A DNA stretch of 64,000 nucleotides, taken from the NCBI GenBank assembly GCA_964573725.1, contig CAZNLJ010000004.1, positions 62,001-126,000 of the forward strand, written 5' to 3'. Every line of letters starts with the position of its first letter. Within the stretch, counting starts at the first letter, position 1. Shown one piece after another: positions 51,749 to 61,582 of this stretch. A program made the position numbers and the translations under genes. Source of the stretch: UBA6168 sp964573725. Its GTDB lineage: Bacteria > Bacteroidota > Bacteroidia > Chitinophagales > Saprospiraceae. The notes under the pieces were generated by a model. It was not told the DNA's origin. It made no database searches and saw nothing but the letters and a program-made list of their open reading frames with translations.

Positions 51749-54043
51749 ATGCGTATCGCTTCCTTGTTCCTTTGCTTGCTCCTGGCATCGGGTTCCCCCA
51801 TGGCCCAACCGCTCTTCACCCCCGACCAAACGACCACCATCGAGATCACTTTCTCCCAATCCGACTGGAGTGACCTGCTCCACGCCTTCCAGGCGGCTGG
51901 CAGCGATGAACGACTGCCGGCCACCGTCGAAATCAACGGCGTCCTTTTCGACAGCGTCGGTATCCGCTATCGGGGTGGGAGTACCTATGACCCCACCCTC
52001 GGAAAAAATCCACTGAATCTCAAACTGGACCACTTCAAGAACCAGGACTACCAGGGCTACAAGGTCCTCAAACTCGGAAACGGCCTGTTCGACCCCTCTT
52101 TCCTCCGGGAAGTACTGGCCTTCGAACTGGCCGCACCCTACCTGGTCGTCCCGAAAGCCAACTTCGCCACCGTCTTTGTCAACGGCAACTTCCACGGCCT
52201 CTTCAGCCATGTGGAATCCGTCAACTCCGGATTTTTCGAAAAAAGCTTCCTGTCCGATGCCGATAACGCCCGGTTCGAATGCCGACCTTCCTATTCTTTC
52301 GATGAACCGCCTTCCACGGCTCCTTTCGGCTGCACGGAAGGGCAGGGGGCCAACCTGGCTTACCTCGGCCCCGGTATCGTCTGCTACCTGCCCCACTACA
52401 ACATCCAATCCGCCACCGGCTGGAACGACTTGGTGGAACTTACGCAAATACTGCAGGAACAACCCGATATGGCCCGGGAAGTCCTCGACCTCGACCGCTT
52501 CAGCTGGATGTCCGCCTGGAATACCCTGCTCGTCAACCTGGACAGTTACCTCGGTGCCGGTGCCAGGAATTATGTCATCGGGAAAGCGGACAACGGCCGC
52601 TTCGTCCCGATTCCGGATGATGCAAACGAAGCGTTCGGCCGCTTCCCCTGGGTATCCTTGCCGAACCCCGGCGCCCCTTTCCCGACCGCCGGACAACTCG
52701 CCGCCCTGGACCCCTTCCTGGGGGCCGACGACCCGGAAAAACCGCTCCTGCAGGCCATTTTCGGCCAACCTACCTGGAGAAGGATGTACACGGCCCACTT
52801 GCGTACCCTCCTGACGGAAAGGGTCTCCGGCGGTTGGCTCAGCCAACGGGCCTACGAGCTGTCCGCCTTGGTGAACGGCCCCCTCCAGGCGGACAACCTC
52901 CATGCTTATTCCCCGCAAGAGGTTGCCGCCAACCTGACCGAAACCGTTCTCGACGCCTTTACGGGCGAACCGGCCTTCGGCCTGCTTCCCTTCCTGGCGC
53001 AACGGGCGGATTCCCTGCTCGCGCACCCGGCCTTGCAGGCTCCCCCGCCGATACTCTCCGCCTTCTCCTTCTCTCCCGCCCAACCCCAACCCGGTACGGC
53101 CCTGACCCTCACCTTGCCGGTGTCCGGCGCAGACCAGGTATGGCTCGGGTATCGCAGCCATATCAAGGAGATGTTCACCCTCGTCCTCATGACCGATGAC
53201 GGCACCCAGGGCGACGGCCTCCCCGACGACGGCATATTCGGTGCCGTCATCCCGGCCGGAACCGGTGCCACCCAGTTTTATTTCTATGCGGAAAATCAGG
53301 CGGCCGGGGCTTTCTCCCCCGCCCGTGCGGAATTCGAATTCCATACGGTTCCCTCCACCGGAACCGTGGTCATCAACGAGTTCCTCGCTTCCAACCAGGA
53401 GACGGTCGCCGACCAGGATGGGGAATTCAACGACTGGATAGAATTGACCAATACCTCCGCGGAAACCATCGACCTCTCCGGTTGGTACCTCAGCGACAAT
53501 GCGGACCTGCCCGCCAAATGGGCCTTCCCCAACGGTGTCTTCCTGGACCCGGGTTCCTACCTGGTCGTTTGGGCCGACGGGGATACCGACCAGGCCGGCC
53601 TCCATACCAACTTTTCCATCAGCGCCGCCGGTGAGGAACTCCTGCTCGTCCGGCCCGACCTTTCCGTGGCGGACCAGGTTTTCTTCGGCCCCCAGTCGCC
53701 CGATATCTCCATGGCCCGCTGTCCGGATGGTACCGGCACTTTCCAATTCGCCGCCCCCAGTTTCGCCGCCGACAATGGCAACGGCTGTACCACCGCCGCC
53801 TCATCGGCCGACGCGGACCGCTCCCATCCGTCCTTCTTTCCCAATCCGGCTTCCGACCGGCTGACCATCGGTGTCCCGGGCAACCGAACCCTGCCGGTCC
53901 AGGTATGTACGGCCACCGGACGGACCGTCTTCCACGGTATCCTGCCGGCAGGATCCAGCGTCGATGTCTCGGCCTGGTCGCCCGGCCTTTACTTCCTGCG
54001 CATCGGGGACTATCCGCCGCAAAGGCTGGCCGTCATCCGCTGA
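51749..54043 (+). CDS. CotH kinase-like protein with lamin-tail domain and T9SS sorting tail
   Basis: The ATG at 51749 gives 764 residues with a signal peptide (1-19, ending ASGSPMA) and Gln20; upstream in-frame sequence is not signal-like. Residues 25-400 are a CotH domain (VGIRYRGGSTYD, LNLKLDHF, NFHGLFSHVESVNSGFFEK, then YVIGKADNGRFVPIPDDANEAFG). An Ig-like segment spans 430-530, a lamin-tail (LTD) domain about 535-670 (VVINEFLASNQETVADQDGEFNDWIELTN), and residues 693-764 a type A T9SS sorting domain (SFFPNPASDRLTIG, then DVSAWSPGLYFLRI). It is exported by Sec, then moved across the outer membrane by T9SS and attached to the surface or released. CotH proteins can phosphorylate extracellular proteins; that activity is not shown here. 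Confidence 0.9.
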   Translation: MRIASLFLCLLLASGSPMAQPLFTPDQTTTIEITFSQSDWSDLLHAFQAAGSDERLPATVEINGVLFDSVGIRYRGGSTYDPTLGKNPLNLKLDHFKNQDYQGYKVLKLGNGLFDPSFLREVLAFELAAPYLVVPKANFATVFVNGNFHGLFSHVESVNSGFFEKSFLSDADNARFECRPSYSFDEPPSTAPFGCTEGQGANLAYLGPGIVCYLPHYNIQSATGWNDLVELTQILQEQPDMAREVLDLDRFSWMSAWNTLLVNLDSYLGAGARNYVIGKADNGRFVPIPDDANEAFGRFPWVSLPNPGAPFPTAGQLAALDPFLGADDPEKPLLQAIFGQPTWRRMYTAHLRTLLTERVSGGWLSQRAYELSALVNGPLQADNLHAYSPQEVAANLTETVLDAFTGEPAFGLLPFLAQRADSLLAHPALQAPPPILSAFSFSPAQPQPGTALTLTLPVSGADQVWLGYRSHIKEMFTLVLMTDDGTQGDGLPDDGIFGAVIPAGTGATQFYFYAENQAAGAFSPARAEFEFHTVPSTGTVVINEFLASNQETVADQDGEFNDWIELTNTSAETIDLSGWYLSDNADLPAKWAFPNGVFLDPGSYLVVWADGDTDQAGLHTNFSISAAGEELLLVRPDLSVADQVFFGPQSPDISMARCPDGTGTFQFAAPSFAADNGNGCTTAASSADADRSHPSFFPNPASDRLTIGVPGNRTLPVQVCTATGRTVFHGILPAGSSVDVSAWSPGLYFLRIGDYPPQRLAVIR

Positions 54044-54079
54044 TTGCCTCGACCCACTGCCGATAAACTCATCTTCCGT

Positions 54080-54317
54080 ACCTCAATCTTGCCACATCAG
54101 CAATTATACGACCTTGATTTTCAACTTTTGTCATCGTTCATACTTGCTGATGCGCTGCGCCCCGCGCCCTCAACATGTTTTTTCAGGGCGGCCGGCCTGT
54201 CCAAAAGGCGGGAATCACAGGTAAAAGCCTTAGGTTGTAAGCAGGTCAGGCTTTATGCAATCATGGGAACCTTGCAATCAAGATATTCGATTTGGTTCTT
54301 GCGGTGCGAAAGGTGAG
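54080..54317. repeat. dispersed intergenic element, copy B
   Basis: Homologous to 8886-9181 in the same orientation (see copy A). It lies 36 bases after the CotH stop codon and ends about 70 bases before the nadB stop codon. It lacks the two GC-rich hairpins of copy A, keeping only a short CCCGCGCCCT...AGGGCGG remnant at their place. The gap 54044-54387 holds nothing else that I can support. Confidence 0.7.
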
Positions 54318-54387
54318 CCAAAGGGGCCGGCAACCGGAATGGCTGCGTTCCGGCTCCTGCATATCCGTCGACGGATTGCGAAGGTGC

Positions 54388-55995
54388 CTATAAGATCATC
54401 GTATCGATAAAGGATTGCTTGTCGGGATAATCCGTGGTGTAATGCAAGCCGCGGCTCTCCCGCCGCATGGAGGCGGATCGGGTAATCAGATAGGCCATGG
54501 TCAGCAGGTTGCGCAATTCGCATAATTGGGGGGACAAGGTCGTGCGGTGGTACAGGTCCTCCGTCTCCCGGTACAGGAGGTATAGTCGATCCATCGCCCG
54601 CTTCAACCGGATGTTGGACCGGACGATGCCGACATAGTAACTCATGATGTCCTTCAGCTCCTTCAGGCTTTGGGTGATCAGTACCAATTCCTCCGGATCC
54701 GTCGTTCCACGGGCATCCCATTCCGGAATGCCCGGCACCATCGCACCGATGTCGTCCACCCGGCCGGATACGTCCAGGAAGATGCGGTGTGCAAAGACCA
54801 TGGCTTCCAGCAGGGAATTGGAAGCCAACCGGTTGGCCCCGTGCAGGCCGGTACTGGTGCATTCCCCGGCGGCATACAGGTTTCCGATGGACGTACGCCC
54901 CATTTCGTCGGTCCGGATTCCGCCGCACAGGTAGTGGCAGGCCGGCGTCACCGGTATCATGTCCTGCATCGGATCGATGCCGATGTTCAGGCACTTTTCG
55001 TAGATGGTCGGGAAATGGGCGACAAACGCTTCCTTGTCCAGGTGGCGGGCATCCAGGTACATGTGTTCCACCCCCTGGAGTTTCATCTCCCGGTCGATGG
55101 CCCGGGCTACTATGTCGCGGGGAGCGAGGCTGCCCCGGCTGTCGTACTTCTCCATCAGCAGCTGCCCGGACGGGGTCTTCAGCGCCGCCCCGAAACCGCG
55201 GACAGCCTCGGACACCAGGAAGACCGGATTGTCGCCGGCCGGATGGTACAGGGCGGTCGGATGGAACTGGACGAATTCCATGTTCTCCACCCGGCCTTTC
55301 GCCCGGTATACCATGGCGATGCCGTCCCCGGTGGCTATGACCGGATTGGTCGTATTGCGGTACACCTGGCCGGCGCCGCCGGTCGCCAGCACGGTCACCC
55401 TCGACAACAAGGTGTCGATGGCCCCCGATCGCTTGTCCAAGGCATATGCCCCGTAGCAGGTGATGCCGGGCGTGACGCGGGTGACCGTGTGCCCCAGATG
55501 ATGTTGGGTGATCAGGTCGATTGCAAAATAATGCTCCAGGATGGAAAGATTGGGACACTGCCCCGCCTGTTCCACCAGCGTACGCTGTATCTCCCAACCG
55601 GTCAGGTCCTTGTAGTGGAGGATCCTGTTTTCACTATGTCCCCCTTCCCGCCCCAGGTCGTATGCGCCGCCTTCCCGGGTCTTGTCGAAACGGGCTCCCC
55701 AATCGATGATCTCCCGCACCCGCTCCGGCCCTTCCCGCACCACCAGCTCCACGATCCGGGCATCGCACAGGCCGTCTCCCGCCGTCAGGGTGTCCCGGAT
55801 ATGCTTTTCGAAACTGTCGGTCTCCCGATCCCAGACCGCCGCCACCCCGCCTTGCGCATAACGGGTGTTGGATTCCGCCTCCACGGTCTTGGTCAATACC
55901 GTGACCCGAAGGTCCGGGCGGGCCCGGGCCATCTTGATGGCAAAAGTCAGGCCCCCGATGCCGGCCCCCAAAACCAGGATGTCTGTTTGTGTCAT
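54388..55995 (-). CDS. nadB: L-aspartate oxidase
   Basis: From the ATG at 55995 (MTQTDILVLGAGIGGLTFAIKM) the protein has 535 residues. FAD motifs: ILVLGAGIGGLTFAIKMARARPDLRVTVLTK and VTVLATGGAGQVYRNTTNP. Active-site features of the succinate dehydrogenase/fumarate reductase/NadB family: EFVQFHPTAL, GIRTDEMGRTSIGNLYAAGECTSTGLHGANRLASNSLLE, and the C-terminal helical region SQLCELRNLL-like. It oxidises L-aspartate to iminoaspartate, the first step of de novo NAD synthesis. nadA and nadC are not adjacent. The GH57 gene is upstream on the same strand with a 130-base gap. Confidence 0.95.
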   Translation of the reverse strand: MTQTDILVLGAGIGGLTFAIKMARARPDLRVTVLTKTVEAESNTRYAQGGVAAVWDRETDSFEKHIRDTLTAGDGLCDARIVELVVREGPERVREIIDWGARFDKTREGGAYDLGREGGHSENRILHYKDLTGWEIQRTLVEQAGQCPNLSILEHYFAIDLITQHHLGHTVTRVTPGITCYGAYALDKRSGAIDTLLSRVTVLATGGAGQVYRNTTNPVIATGDGIAMVYRAKGRVENMEFVQFHPTALYHPAGDNPVFLVSEAVRGFGAALKTPSGQLLMEKYDSRGSLAPRDIVARAIDREMKLQGVEHMYLDARHLDKEAFVAHFPTIYEKCLNIGIDPMQDMIPVTPACHYLCGGIRTDEMGRTSIGNLYAAGECTSTGLHGANRLASNSLLEAMVFAHRIFLDVSGRVDDIGAMVPGIPEWDARGTTDPEELVLITQSLKELKDIMSYYVGIVRSNIRLKRAMDRLYLLYRETEDLYHRTTLSPQLCELRNLLTMAYLITRSASMRRESRGLHYTTDYPDKQSFIDTMIL

Positions 55996-56125
55996 AAGCC
56001 GTTGCGAATCGATCCGATTACCGGTGGTGTCCAACCAACCGTGTGAGAAAAAAACTCCCCGACCCATCACACCGGGCTCCATCCGGGGTCCTGCCCGGGC
56101 GGGAGCGGCCATGATGCGGCATCCG

Positions 56126-58528
56126 TCATGACCCCATGACCCGCAGCAGCGCACCCAACCGGGTGAAGGCCTGCTTCCACTCGGTATCCTTGCCGACCCA
56201 ACCCGCCGACTGGAGCTCCGTCAGCACCTTGTAATACAGGTTCTGGCTTTTCCACAACTCCGGATGGACACCCAGCAGGTTCAGCGATTCCATCACGCCG
56301 ATCAGGTTCTGCAGGTGCCTGGGGTCGCTTTCCGTCCAGTCCATCTGCTTCAGTTCGTGGAAAATACGCTCCCCGGCCTGTAGCTTCAGGCGCTGCATGT
56401 CCGTGATGTATACGTTCCAACGGGTAAATTCGCTCACGATGAACTGCAATTCGCGGACCAGCAGCCTGGGAGCCTCGAAGTATTGGTGCAACTGCCGGTT
56501 GATGACGAATTGCGTGATTCCCTTCCATCCCTCCGGTACCGGGATGTCACTCTTCGCCATCCCGCTCATCAGTTGGTAATTGTCCTCGTAATAGTCCCGG
56601 ATGACGGATTCCACCGGGGGGAAACTGCGTTCCAGGATCTGCTGGTAGATTTTCCGCTTCTCATCCTTGAACAGGTGCTTGAAGGAAAATTTCTCCGGAC
56701 CGAATCCCTGCAACAGGTTGATGACGTCGCCCAGGTTCACGTTGCGGAAGGAATCCACCAACTCCCCGTGCAGCTGGTCGAACCGGGTCCGGCTCATTTC
56801 CAGCGATATGCTGCCGATCATGTTCTGCTGCCCCAGGTACAGGACGGCAAAACTGAAGTATTTTTCCGATTGGGTCAGGTTGGATACCACCGTGGTCCGG
56901 CCGATGGCCAAGCGCTGGAACCCCGCCGGAATCCGCTCGAACACTTCGTTGACCACCTTGTAGTGCAGGAAACTGTCCGTCTCCTCATAGTCGTTGAATA
57001 TACAGGAGGCGGCATAATGCATCCCCACACCGGTCAAGGTCATCTGGCTGGGCAACACATGCTCCCGGAAACTGTCCCCCGCATTCCGGTACACATTGCT
57101 GGGAATCGCCTCCAGCCGTTGCAAGAAGGAGGAAAGCAGGCTGTTCCCGCTGGTGTTGTAGTAATGGTAGGTCGCCCGCAGGGCGTACTGCATCACCTGG
57201 TTGGTCTCGATACCTGACACCTCGGAAAAAAACCAGGCGCAGCTGGTATACATCAACATGGCATGCCGTTGCATCTCCAGGAGCCGCAACAGCCGGATTC
57301 GTTCCTGCTGTCCGAGCGGCCGGAGTGTATGGCGCGCCAGGAAGCGCTCCACATTGGCCTCCGAACGGTCCAATATCACCGAAATGTAATCGTTGCGCGC
57401 CGCCCACACGTCGGCGACCATTCCGCCCGCTTCCTTTTCGTAAAACGGCAGCATCGTGTCGCGCAACCAATCCAGGCTGGCACGCAAAGGGCCTCGCCAG
57501 GCCTGGTTCCAGCCCGGCTGGCCACCGGTATGGCAACCGCAGTCGGACCGCCATCGCTCTACCCCGTGGACACAGCTCCAGGAGCTGTTCTCATGGATCA
57601 TGACCTCGTGTTCCGGCGGAAAAAGGGAAAGGTACTCCCCGTAATTGGTCACCCTGGCCTTGCCGGACCGCCCGATGGAGTCGAGGCAGTAAGCCAGGGC
57701 CATTTCCCCCCATTGGTGGTGATGCCCGTAACTTTCCCCGTCCGTGGCAATGTGGGCCAACTCCGGCCGACCTGTCCCATCGAACGATCCCAACATCCGC
57801 TCGGCGAACCGCTGCCCATTGTTCAACAAGCCCTGGAAGGCCACGTCCTTGGCCGTGTTCCCGTCGTAAAAAAACAGGGCGACCTGCTTTCCGGAGGGCA
57901 GCTTGCAAAGGTAGGGCCGGGTCGTGTCGATGTTATCCGATACCGGTGTCCAACTACCGGTACCCAAAGGCCGGAAGGCCCTGGCCTGCCGGGGTGCCAA
58001 TACCGTGAAGGCGATACCGGCGTCCGCCAGGACCTCCAGGGTCGCCGTATCGACCGCCGTCTCCGGCATCCACATACCCTCCGGCCTGCGACCGAACCGG
58101 TGCTCGAAATCCGCAATACCCCAAAGCACCTGGGTCCGCTTGTCCCGCTCGTTGGCCAGCGGCATGATCAGGTGATTGTATGCCTGCGCCATGGCACTCC
58201 CATGCCCCCCGAAGCGCTGCACGCTCTCCGCATCCGCTTCCTGGATAGACCGGTAGGTCGCCGGGTCGGCTTCCTCCATCCAGGACAACAGGGTGGGTCC
58301 GAAATTGAAGCTGATATGGCCGTAGTTGTTGATGATCCTCTTGATGTGCCCCTCCCCGTTCAAAATCCTCGCCGCCGCATTCGGCGCATAACATTCGAAA
58401 TTGATCCGCTCGTTCCAATCGTGGAACGGGGCCGCGCTGTCCTGTAATTCGATGATCTCTATCCAGGCACTCTCCCGCGGCGGCTGGTAAAAGTGGCCGT
58501 GTATACAGACATACTTGTTGGTCGGCAT
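56126..58528 (-). CDS. GH57 family glycoside hydrolase with DUF3536 domain
   Basis: I take the ATG at 58528 (MPTNKYVCIHGHFYQPPRESAW), giving 800 residues; 18 upstream in-frame residues lie in a Phe-rich stretch without family match. The GH57 N-terminal beta/alpha barrel is clear: IHGHFYQPPRE (first conserved region), RRPEGMWMPETAVD (nucleophile Glu) and IATDGESYGHHHQWGEMAL (acid/base Asp region). The C-terminal 400 residues match the DUF3536 helical extension (LQGFGPEKFSFKHLFKDEKRKIYQQIL). GH57 enzymes hydrolyse or transfer alpha-1,4-glucans; no signal peptide is visible, so it likely acts on intracellular glycogen-like polymers. No other glycogen gene is nearby. Confidence 0.9.
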   Translation of the reverse strand: MPTNKYVCIHGHFYQPPRESAWIEIIELQDSAAPFHDWNERINFECYAPNAAARILNGEGHIKRIINNYGHISFNFGPTLLSWMEEADPATYRSIQEADAESVQRFGGHGSAMAQAYNHLIMPLANERDKRTQVLWGIADFEHRFGRRPEGMWMPETAVDTATLEVLADAGIAFTVLAPRQARAFRPLGTGSWTPVSDNIDTTRPYLCKLPSGKQVALFFYDGNTAKDVAFQGLLNNGQRFAERMLGSFDGTGRPELAHIATDGESYGHHHQWGEMALAYCLDSIGRSGKARVTNYGEYLSLFPPEHEVMIHENSSWSCVHGVERWRSDCGCHTGGQPGWNQAWRGPLRASLDWLRDTMLPFYEKEAGGMVADVWAARNDYISVILDRSEANVERFLARHTLRPLGQQERIRLLRLLEMQRHAMLMYTSCAWFFSEVSGIETNQVMQYALRATYHYYNTSGNSLLSSFLQRLEAIPSNVYRNAGDSFREHVLPSQMTLTGVGMHYAASCIFNDYEETDSFLHYKVVNEVFERIPAGFQRLAIGRTTVVSNLTQSEKYFSFAVLYLGQQNMIGSISLEMSRTRFDQLHGELVDSFRNVNLGDVINLLQGFGPEKFSFKHLFKDEKRKIYQQILERSFPPVESVIRDYYEDNYQLMSGMAKSDIPVPEGWKGITQFVINRQLHQYFEAPRLLVRELQFIVSEFTRWNVYITDMQRLKLQAGERIFHELKQMDWTESDPRHLQNLIGVMESLNLLGVHPELWKSQNLYYKVLTELQSAGWVGKDTEWKQAFTRLGALLRVMGS

Positions 58529-58766
58529 ATGACAATGGTTTGGGGGTATCGTTCCCCCGACAAAAAAAACAAACATGCACAATTTTTCCCAATCCCCTTA
58601 TCTCCGCTCCCTTGTTGATCAAAATCAAGGCCTTTTTTCGGAGGCCGTATTACTGGGCGGTATCTTTTCCCAAAAATTGCCCTATCCCGTATCTTTACGG
58701 TTGGAATCCTCCGAACCTTCACCCTCGCCTCCGGTCCAGCCCACCGGACGGCCTTCAACCGTCGCC

Positions 58767-61406
58767 ATGAAAAAAATATTGGTGCTTCTGGCAGCCGCCA
58801 GCCTCTCGCAATGTACCCCGAAGGAATTCTCGGCCATCCTGTTGGATGAAACCGAGTACCGCGACCTCGACACCCTCGTGGTCAGCGCCGCCCGCCCGTC
58901 CTCGACCGACGGTCCAGCCCCTTCGGCGGAGCTTTCCCCCCCGACCCCCTACCAGGCCAGTGCCCGCCGCGACGCCGACCTCCTCCATACCCGCCTGGAG
59001 GTAAGCTTCGACTGGCAAAAGGAACAAGTGCTGGGAAAGGCGGTCCTTACCCTGAAACCTTACTTCCACCCCGTCCGACAGGTCGTCCTGGATGCCAAAG
59101 GTTTCGACCTGCATCGCATTGCCCTCGCCGGCCGACCGGATACGCTCCCCTTTTCCTACGATGGTGAAAAAATCACCATCCTGCTGGACAAATCCTATTC
59201 CCGCGGATCCTCCTTCGATATCGCCATCGATTATACCGCGACCCCCGTCGCTTCCGGCGGCAGCGACGCCATCTCCTCCGACAGGGGCCTCTTCTTCATC
59301 AACCCGACCGGTCGGATTCCCGGTAAACCCCGGCAAATCTGGACCCAGGGCGAAACGGAAAACAACTCCCGCTGGTTCCCCACCATCGACAAACCGAACG
59401 AACGCGCCACCCACGATATCTTCGTCACCGTCGAAAAAGGTTTCAAGACCCTTTCCAACGGACTGCTCGTCGATTCCCGCGACCATCCCGACGGTACCCG
59501 CACCGACCATTGGAACATGTCCCTGCCCCACGCCCCTTACCTGGTCATGCTCGCCATCGGGGAATTCGCCGTCGTCACCGACACCTGGAACGACATCCCC
59601 GTCGAATATTTCATGGAACCCCGCTACGAACCCTACGCCCGGGATATCTTCCCCCATACCCCCGAAATGCTGCAACTTTTCTCCGACCTGCTGGATGTCC
59701 CGTACCCCTGGCAGAAATATGCACAGGTCGTGGTCCGGGATTATGTCTCCGGCGCCATGGAAAACACCACCGCCGTCATCTTCGGGGAATTCATGAACGG
59801 TACGGACCGGGAACTGGTCGACAACCTCCAGAATGAAAAAATCATCGCCCACGAAATGTTCCACCATTGGTTCGGTGATTACGTCACTTGTGAAAGCTGG
59901 GCCAACCTGACCCTGAACGAAGGATTCGCCAACTACAGCGAATACCTATGGCTGGAACACAAGTACGGCCGGGCGGAAGCCGATTTCCACCGCCTGCAGG
60001 AACTCAGCGGTTATCTCGAATCCGCCAATGCGCAAGGTATTCACCCCCTCATCCATTTCGGCTATGCGGAGAAGGAGGATATGTTCGACGCGCACAGCTA
60101 CAACAAGGGAGGACTGGTCCTGCACATGCTACGGGAATATGTCGGTGAGGAGGCTTTCTTCGCCGCCTTGGGCAAATACCTGCGCGACAATGCTTTCTCC
60201 GATGTCGAAGCCCACGAACTGCGGCTGGCGTTCGAAGAGGTGACCGGTGAAGACCTCAACTGGTTCTTCAACCAATGGTATTTCCGGGAAGGTCATCCCG
60301 TCCTGGACGTCGATTACGACTACGATGAAATCAACCGCGAGGTCCTGCTGACGGTCGTCCAAACCCAAGACCCGGCTGCGATGCCCGGTGTATTCGAATT
60401 GCCGGTCAAGATCGCCCTTCATTCCGGCCCTTCGGTCTCCACGCACGCCATCCGGATCGACCGGCGCGTCCAGGAATTCCGGCTGCCCGCCGATACCGAT
60501 CCGGACCTCATCCTTTTTGATGCCCCCGGTGTCCTGCTGGCCGAAATCAACGAAGCCAAAAGCCGGTCGGAATACGCTTTCCAGTTCCGACATGCCAACG
60601 GGTTCCTCCATCGGCTGAAGGCTTTCCAAGCACTCATGGACGGCCCGGACGACGCTTACCGGACGGAAGCCGTCAGCTTGGCGTTGTCGGACGATTTCTG
60701 GCTGCTGCGGTTGCTGGCCCTCGAACAGGTTCCCATGGACCAACCGGAATCGGTCCGTGCGGTGGCGGACCTGATGGAAAATGACCCGCATTCCGCCGTC
60801 CGCCAATTGGCCGTCGAGCAGGTCGCCACCCTGGAAGACTTGTCGTTCGCTCCCCGGATGGCGGCCATCGTCCGGCAGGACCCCGCCGCCAAGGTGGCCG
60901 GTGCCGCCCTCCTCGCCCTGCAAGCGCTGGATGAGTCCACCGCACTCGAAATTGCCGGGGAGCAACGGGAGGATGATACCGAGCGTACCATCCTGACCCT
61001 CTCCACCCTGTATGCCCAAACGGAAAACCCCCTGTACCTGACTTACTTCGAGGAAAAATTCGACAAGGTCCACGGATATGCCCGCTACGAGTTCCTGCAA
61101 CACTATACCTCCCTCGCCACCCACGGCGGCGTCGCCGATATCAGCCGGGCCGGCCAACGACTCAAAAGCATCGCCATGGATGCCGACCTGCCTTTCTGGA
61201 TGCGCTACCAAGCTACCCGCGGCATCAACGAATTGCATGCCGTCCTCCAGTACCGCACGGCATCCGCTTCCGGGGAGGCCCGGTCCATGCTCCTGCAAAG
61301 CGACAAGGAACTCCTGGGCTTCCTCGCCGATATCAAGTTGTGGGAAACGGACGAGCGACTCCGCAACGCTTACCAAGGTTTTCCGAATCCGGCCGCAAAA
61401 CCCTGA
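58767..61406 (+). CDS. M1 family zinc aminopeptidase, lipoprotein-like
   Basis: From the ATG at 58767 (MKKILVLLAAASLSQCTP) the protein has 879 residues. Cys16 sits at the end of the hydrophobic signal, but the residue before it is Gln, unusual for a lipobox. The M1 domains follow: N-terminal beta domain (DAKGFDLHRIAL), exopeptidase motif GAMENTT near 331, zinc site HEMFHHWFGD (H362, E363, H366) and NEGFANYSEYLW with the third ligand Glu near 385. From about 620 to the end there are helical HEAT-like repeats (LLRLLALEQV, AVRQLAVEQVATL, AALLALQAL). It removes N-terminal residues from peptides in the periplasm or at the outer membrane. Monocistronic, divergent from the GH57 gene. Confidence 0.92.
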   Translation: MKKILVLLAAASLSQCTPKEFSAILLDETEYRDLDTLVVSAARPSSTDGPAPSAELSPPTPYQASARRDADLLHTRLEVSFDWQKEQVLGKAVLTLKPYFHPVRQVVLDAKGFDLHRIALAGRPDTLPFSYDGEKITILLDKSYSRGSSFDIAIDYTATPVASGGSDAISSDRGLFFINPTGRIPGKPRQIWTQGETENNSRWFPTIDKPNERATHDIFVTVEKGFKTLSNGLLVDSRDHPDGTRTDHWNMSLPHAPYLVMLAIGEFAVVTDTWNDIPVEYFMEPRYEPYARDIFPHTPEMLQLFSDLLDVPYPWQKYAQVVVRDYVSGAMENTTAVIFGEFMNGTDRELVDNLQNEKIIAHEMFHHWFGDYVTCESWANLTLNEGFANYSEYLWLEHKYGRAEADFHRLQELSGYLESANAQGIHPLIHFGYAEKEDMFDAHSYNKGGLVLHMLREYVGEEAFFAALGKYLRDNAFSDVEAHELRLAFEEVTGEDLNWFFNQWYFREGHPVLDVDYDYDEINREVLLTVVQTQDPAAMPGVFELPVKIALHSGPSVSTHAIRIDRRVQEFRLPADTDPDLILFDAPGVLLAEINEAKSRSEYAFQFRHANGFLHRLKAFQALMDGPDDAYRTEAVSLALSDDFWLLRLLALEQVPMDQPESVRAVADLMENDPHSAVRQLAVEQVATLEDLSFAPRMAAIVRQDPAAKVAGAALLALQALDESTALEIAGEQREDDTERTILTLSTLYAQTENPLYLTYFEEKFDKVHGYARYEFLQHYTSLATHGGVADISRAGQRLKSIAMDADLPFWMRYQATRGINELHAVLQYRTASASGEARSMLLQSDKELLGFLADIKLWETDERLRNAYQGFPNPAAKP

Positions 61407-61484
61407 CCGGTCGCACCACAACCATACCCCAAGGCTGGCTGAAACATACTTCGGAAGCAAAAGTTCCTGAAGCGAACTTCCGAC

Positions 61485-61518
61485 GGGCGCCTGTTCCCTC
61501 GCCCCGGGACAGGCGCCC
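61485..61518. terminator. hairpin between convergent genes
   Basis: GGGCGCCTGT plus CCC pairs with GGGACAGGCGCCC (13 bp, one bulged T), between the stop codons of the aminopeptidase gene (61406) and rodA (61583). No U-run follows on either strand, so it is a probable but not canonical terminator. Confidence 0.5.
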
Positions 61519-61582
61519 GCCCGCTCGTCCCACCACCGGCCGCGGCAAGAAAATTTGCCCCGCCACGGCCGCCCCCCAGCAC

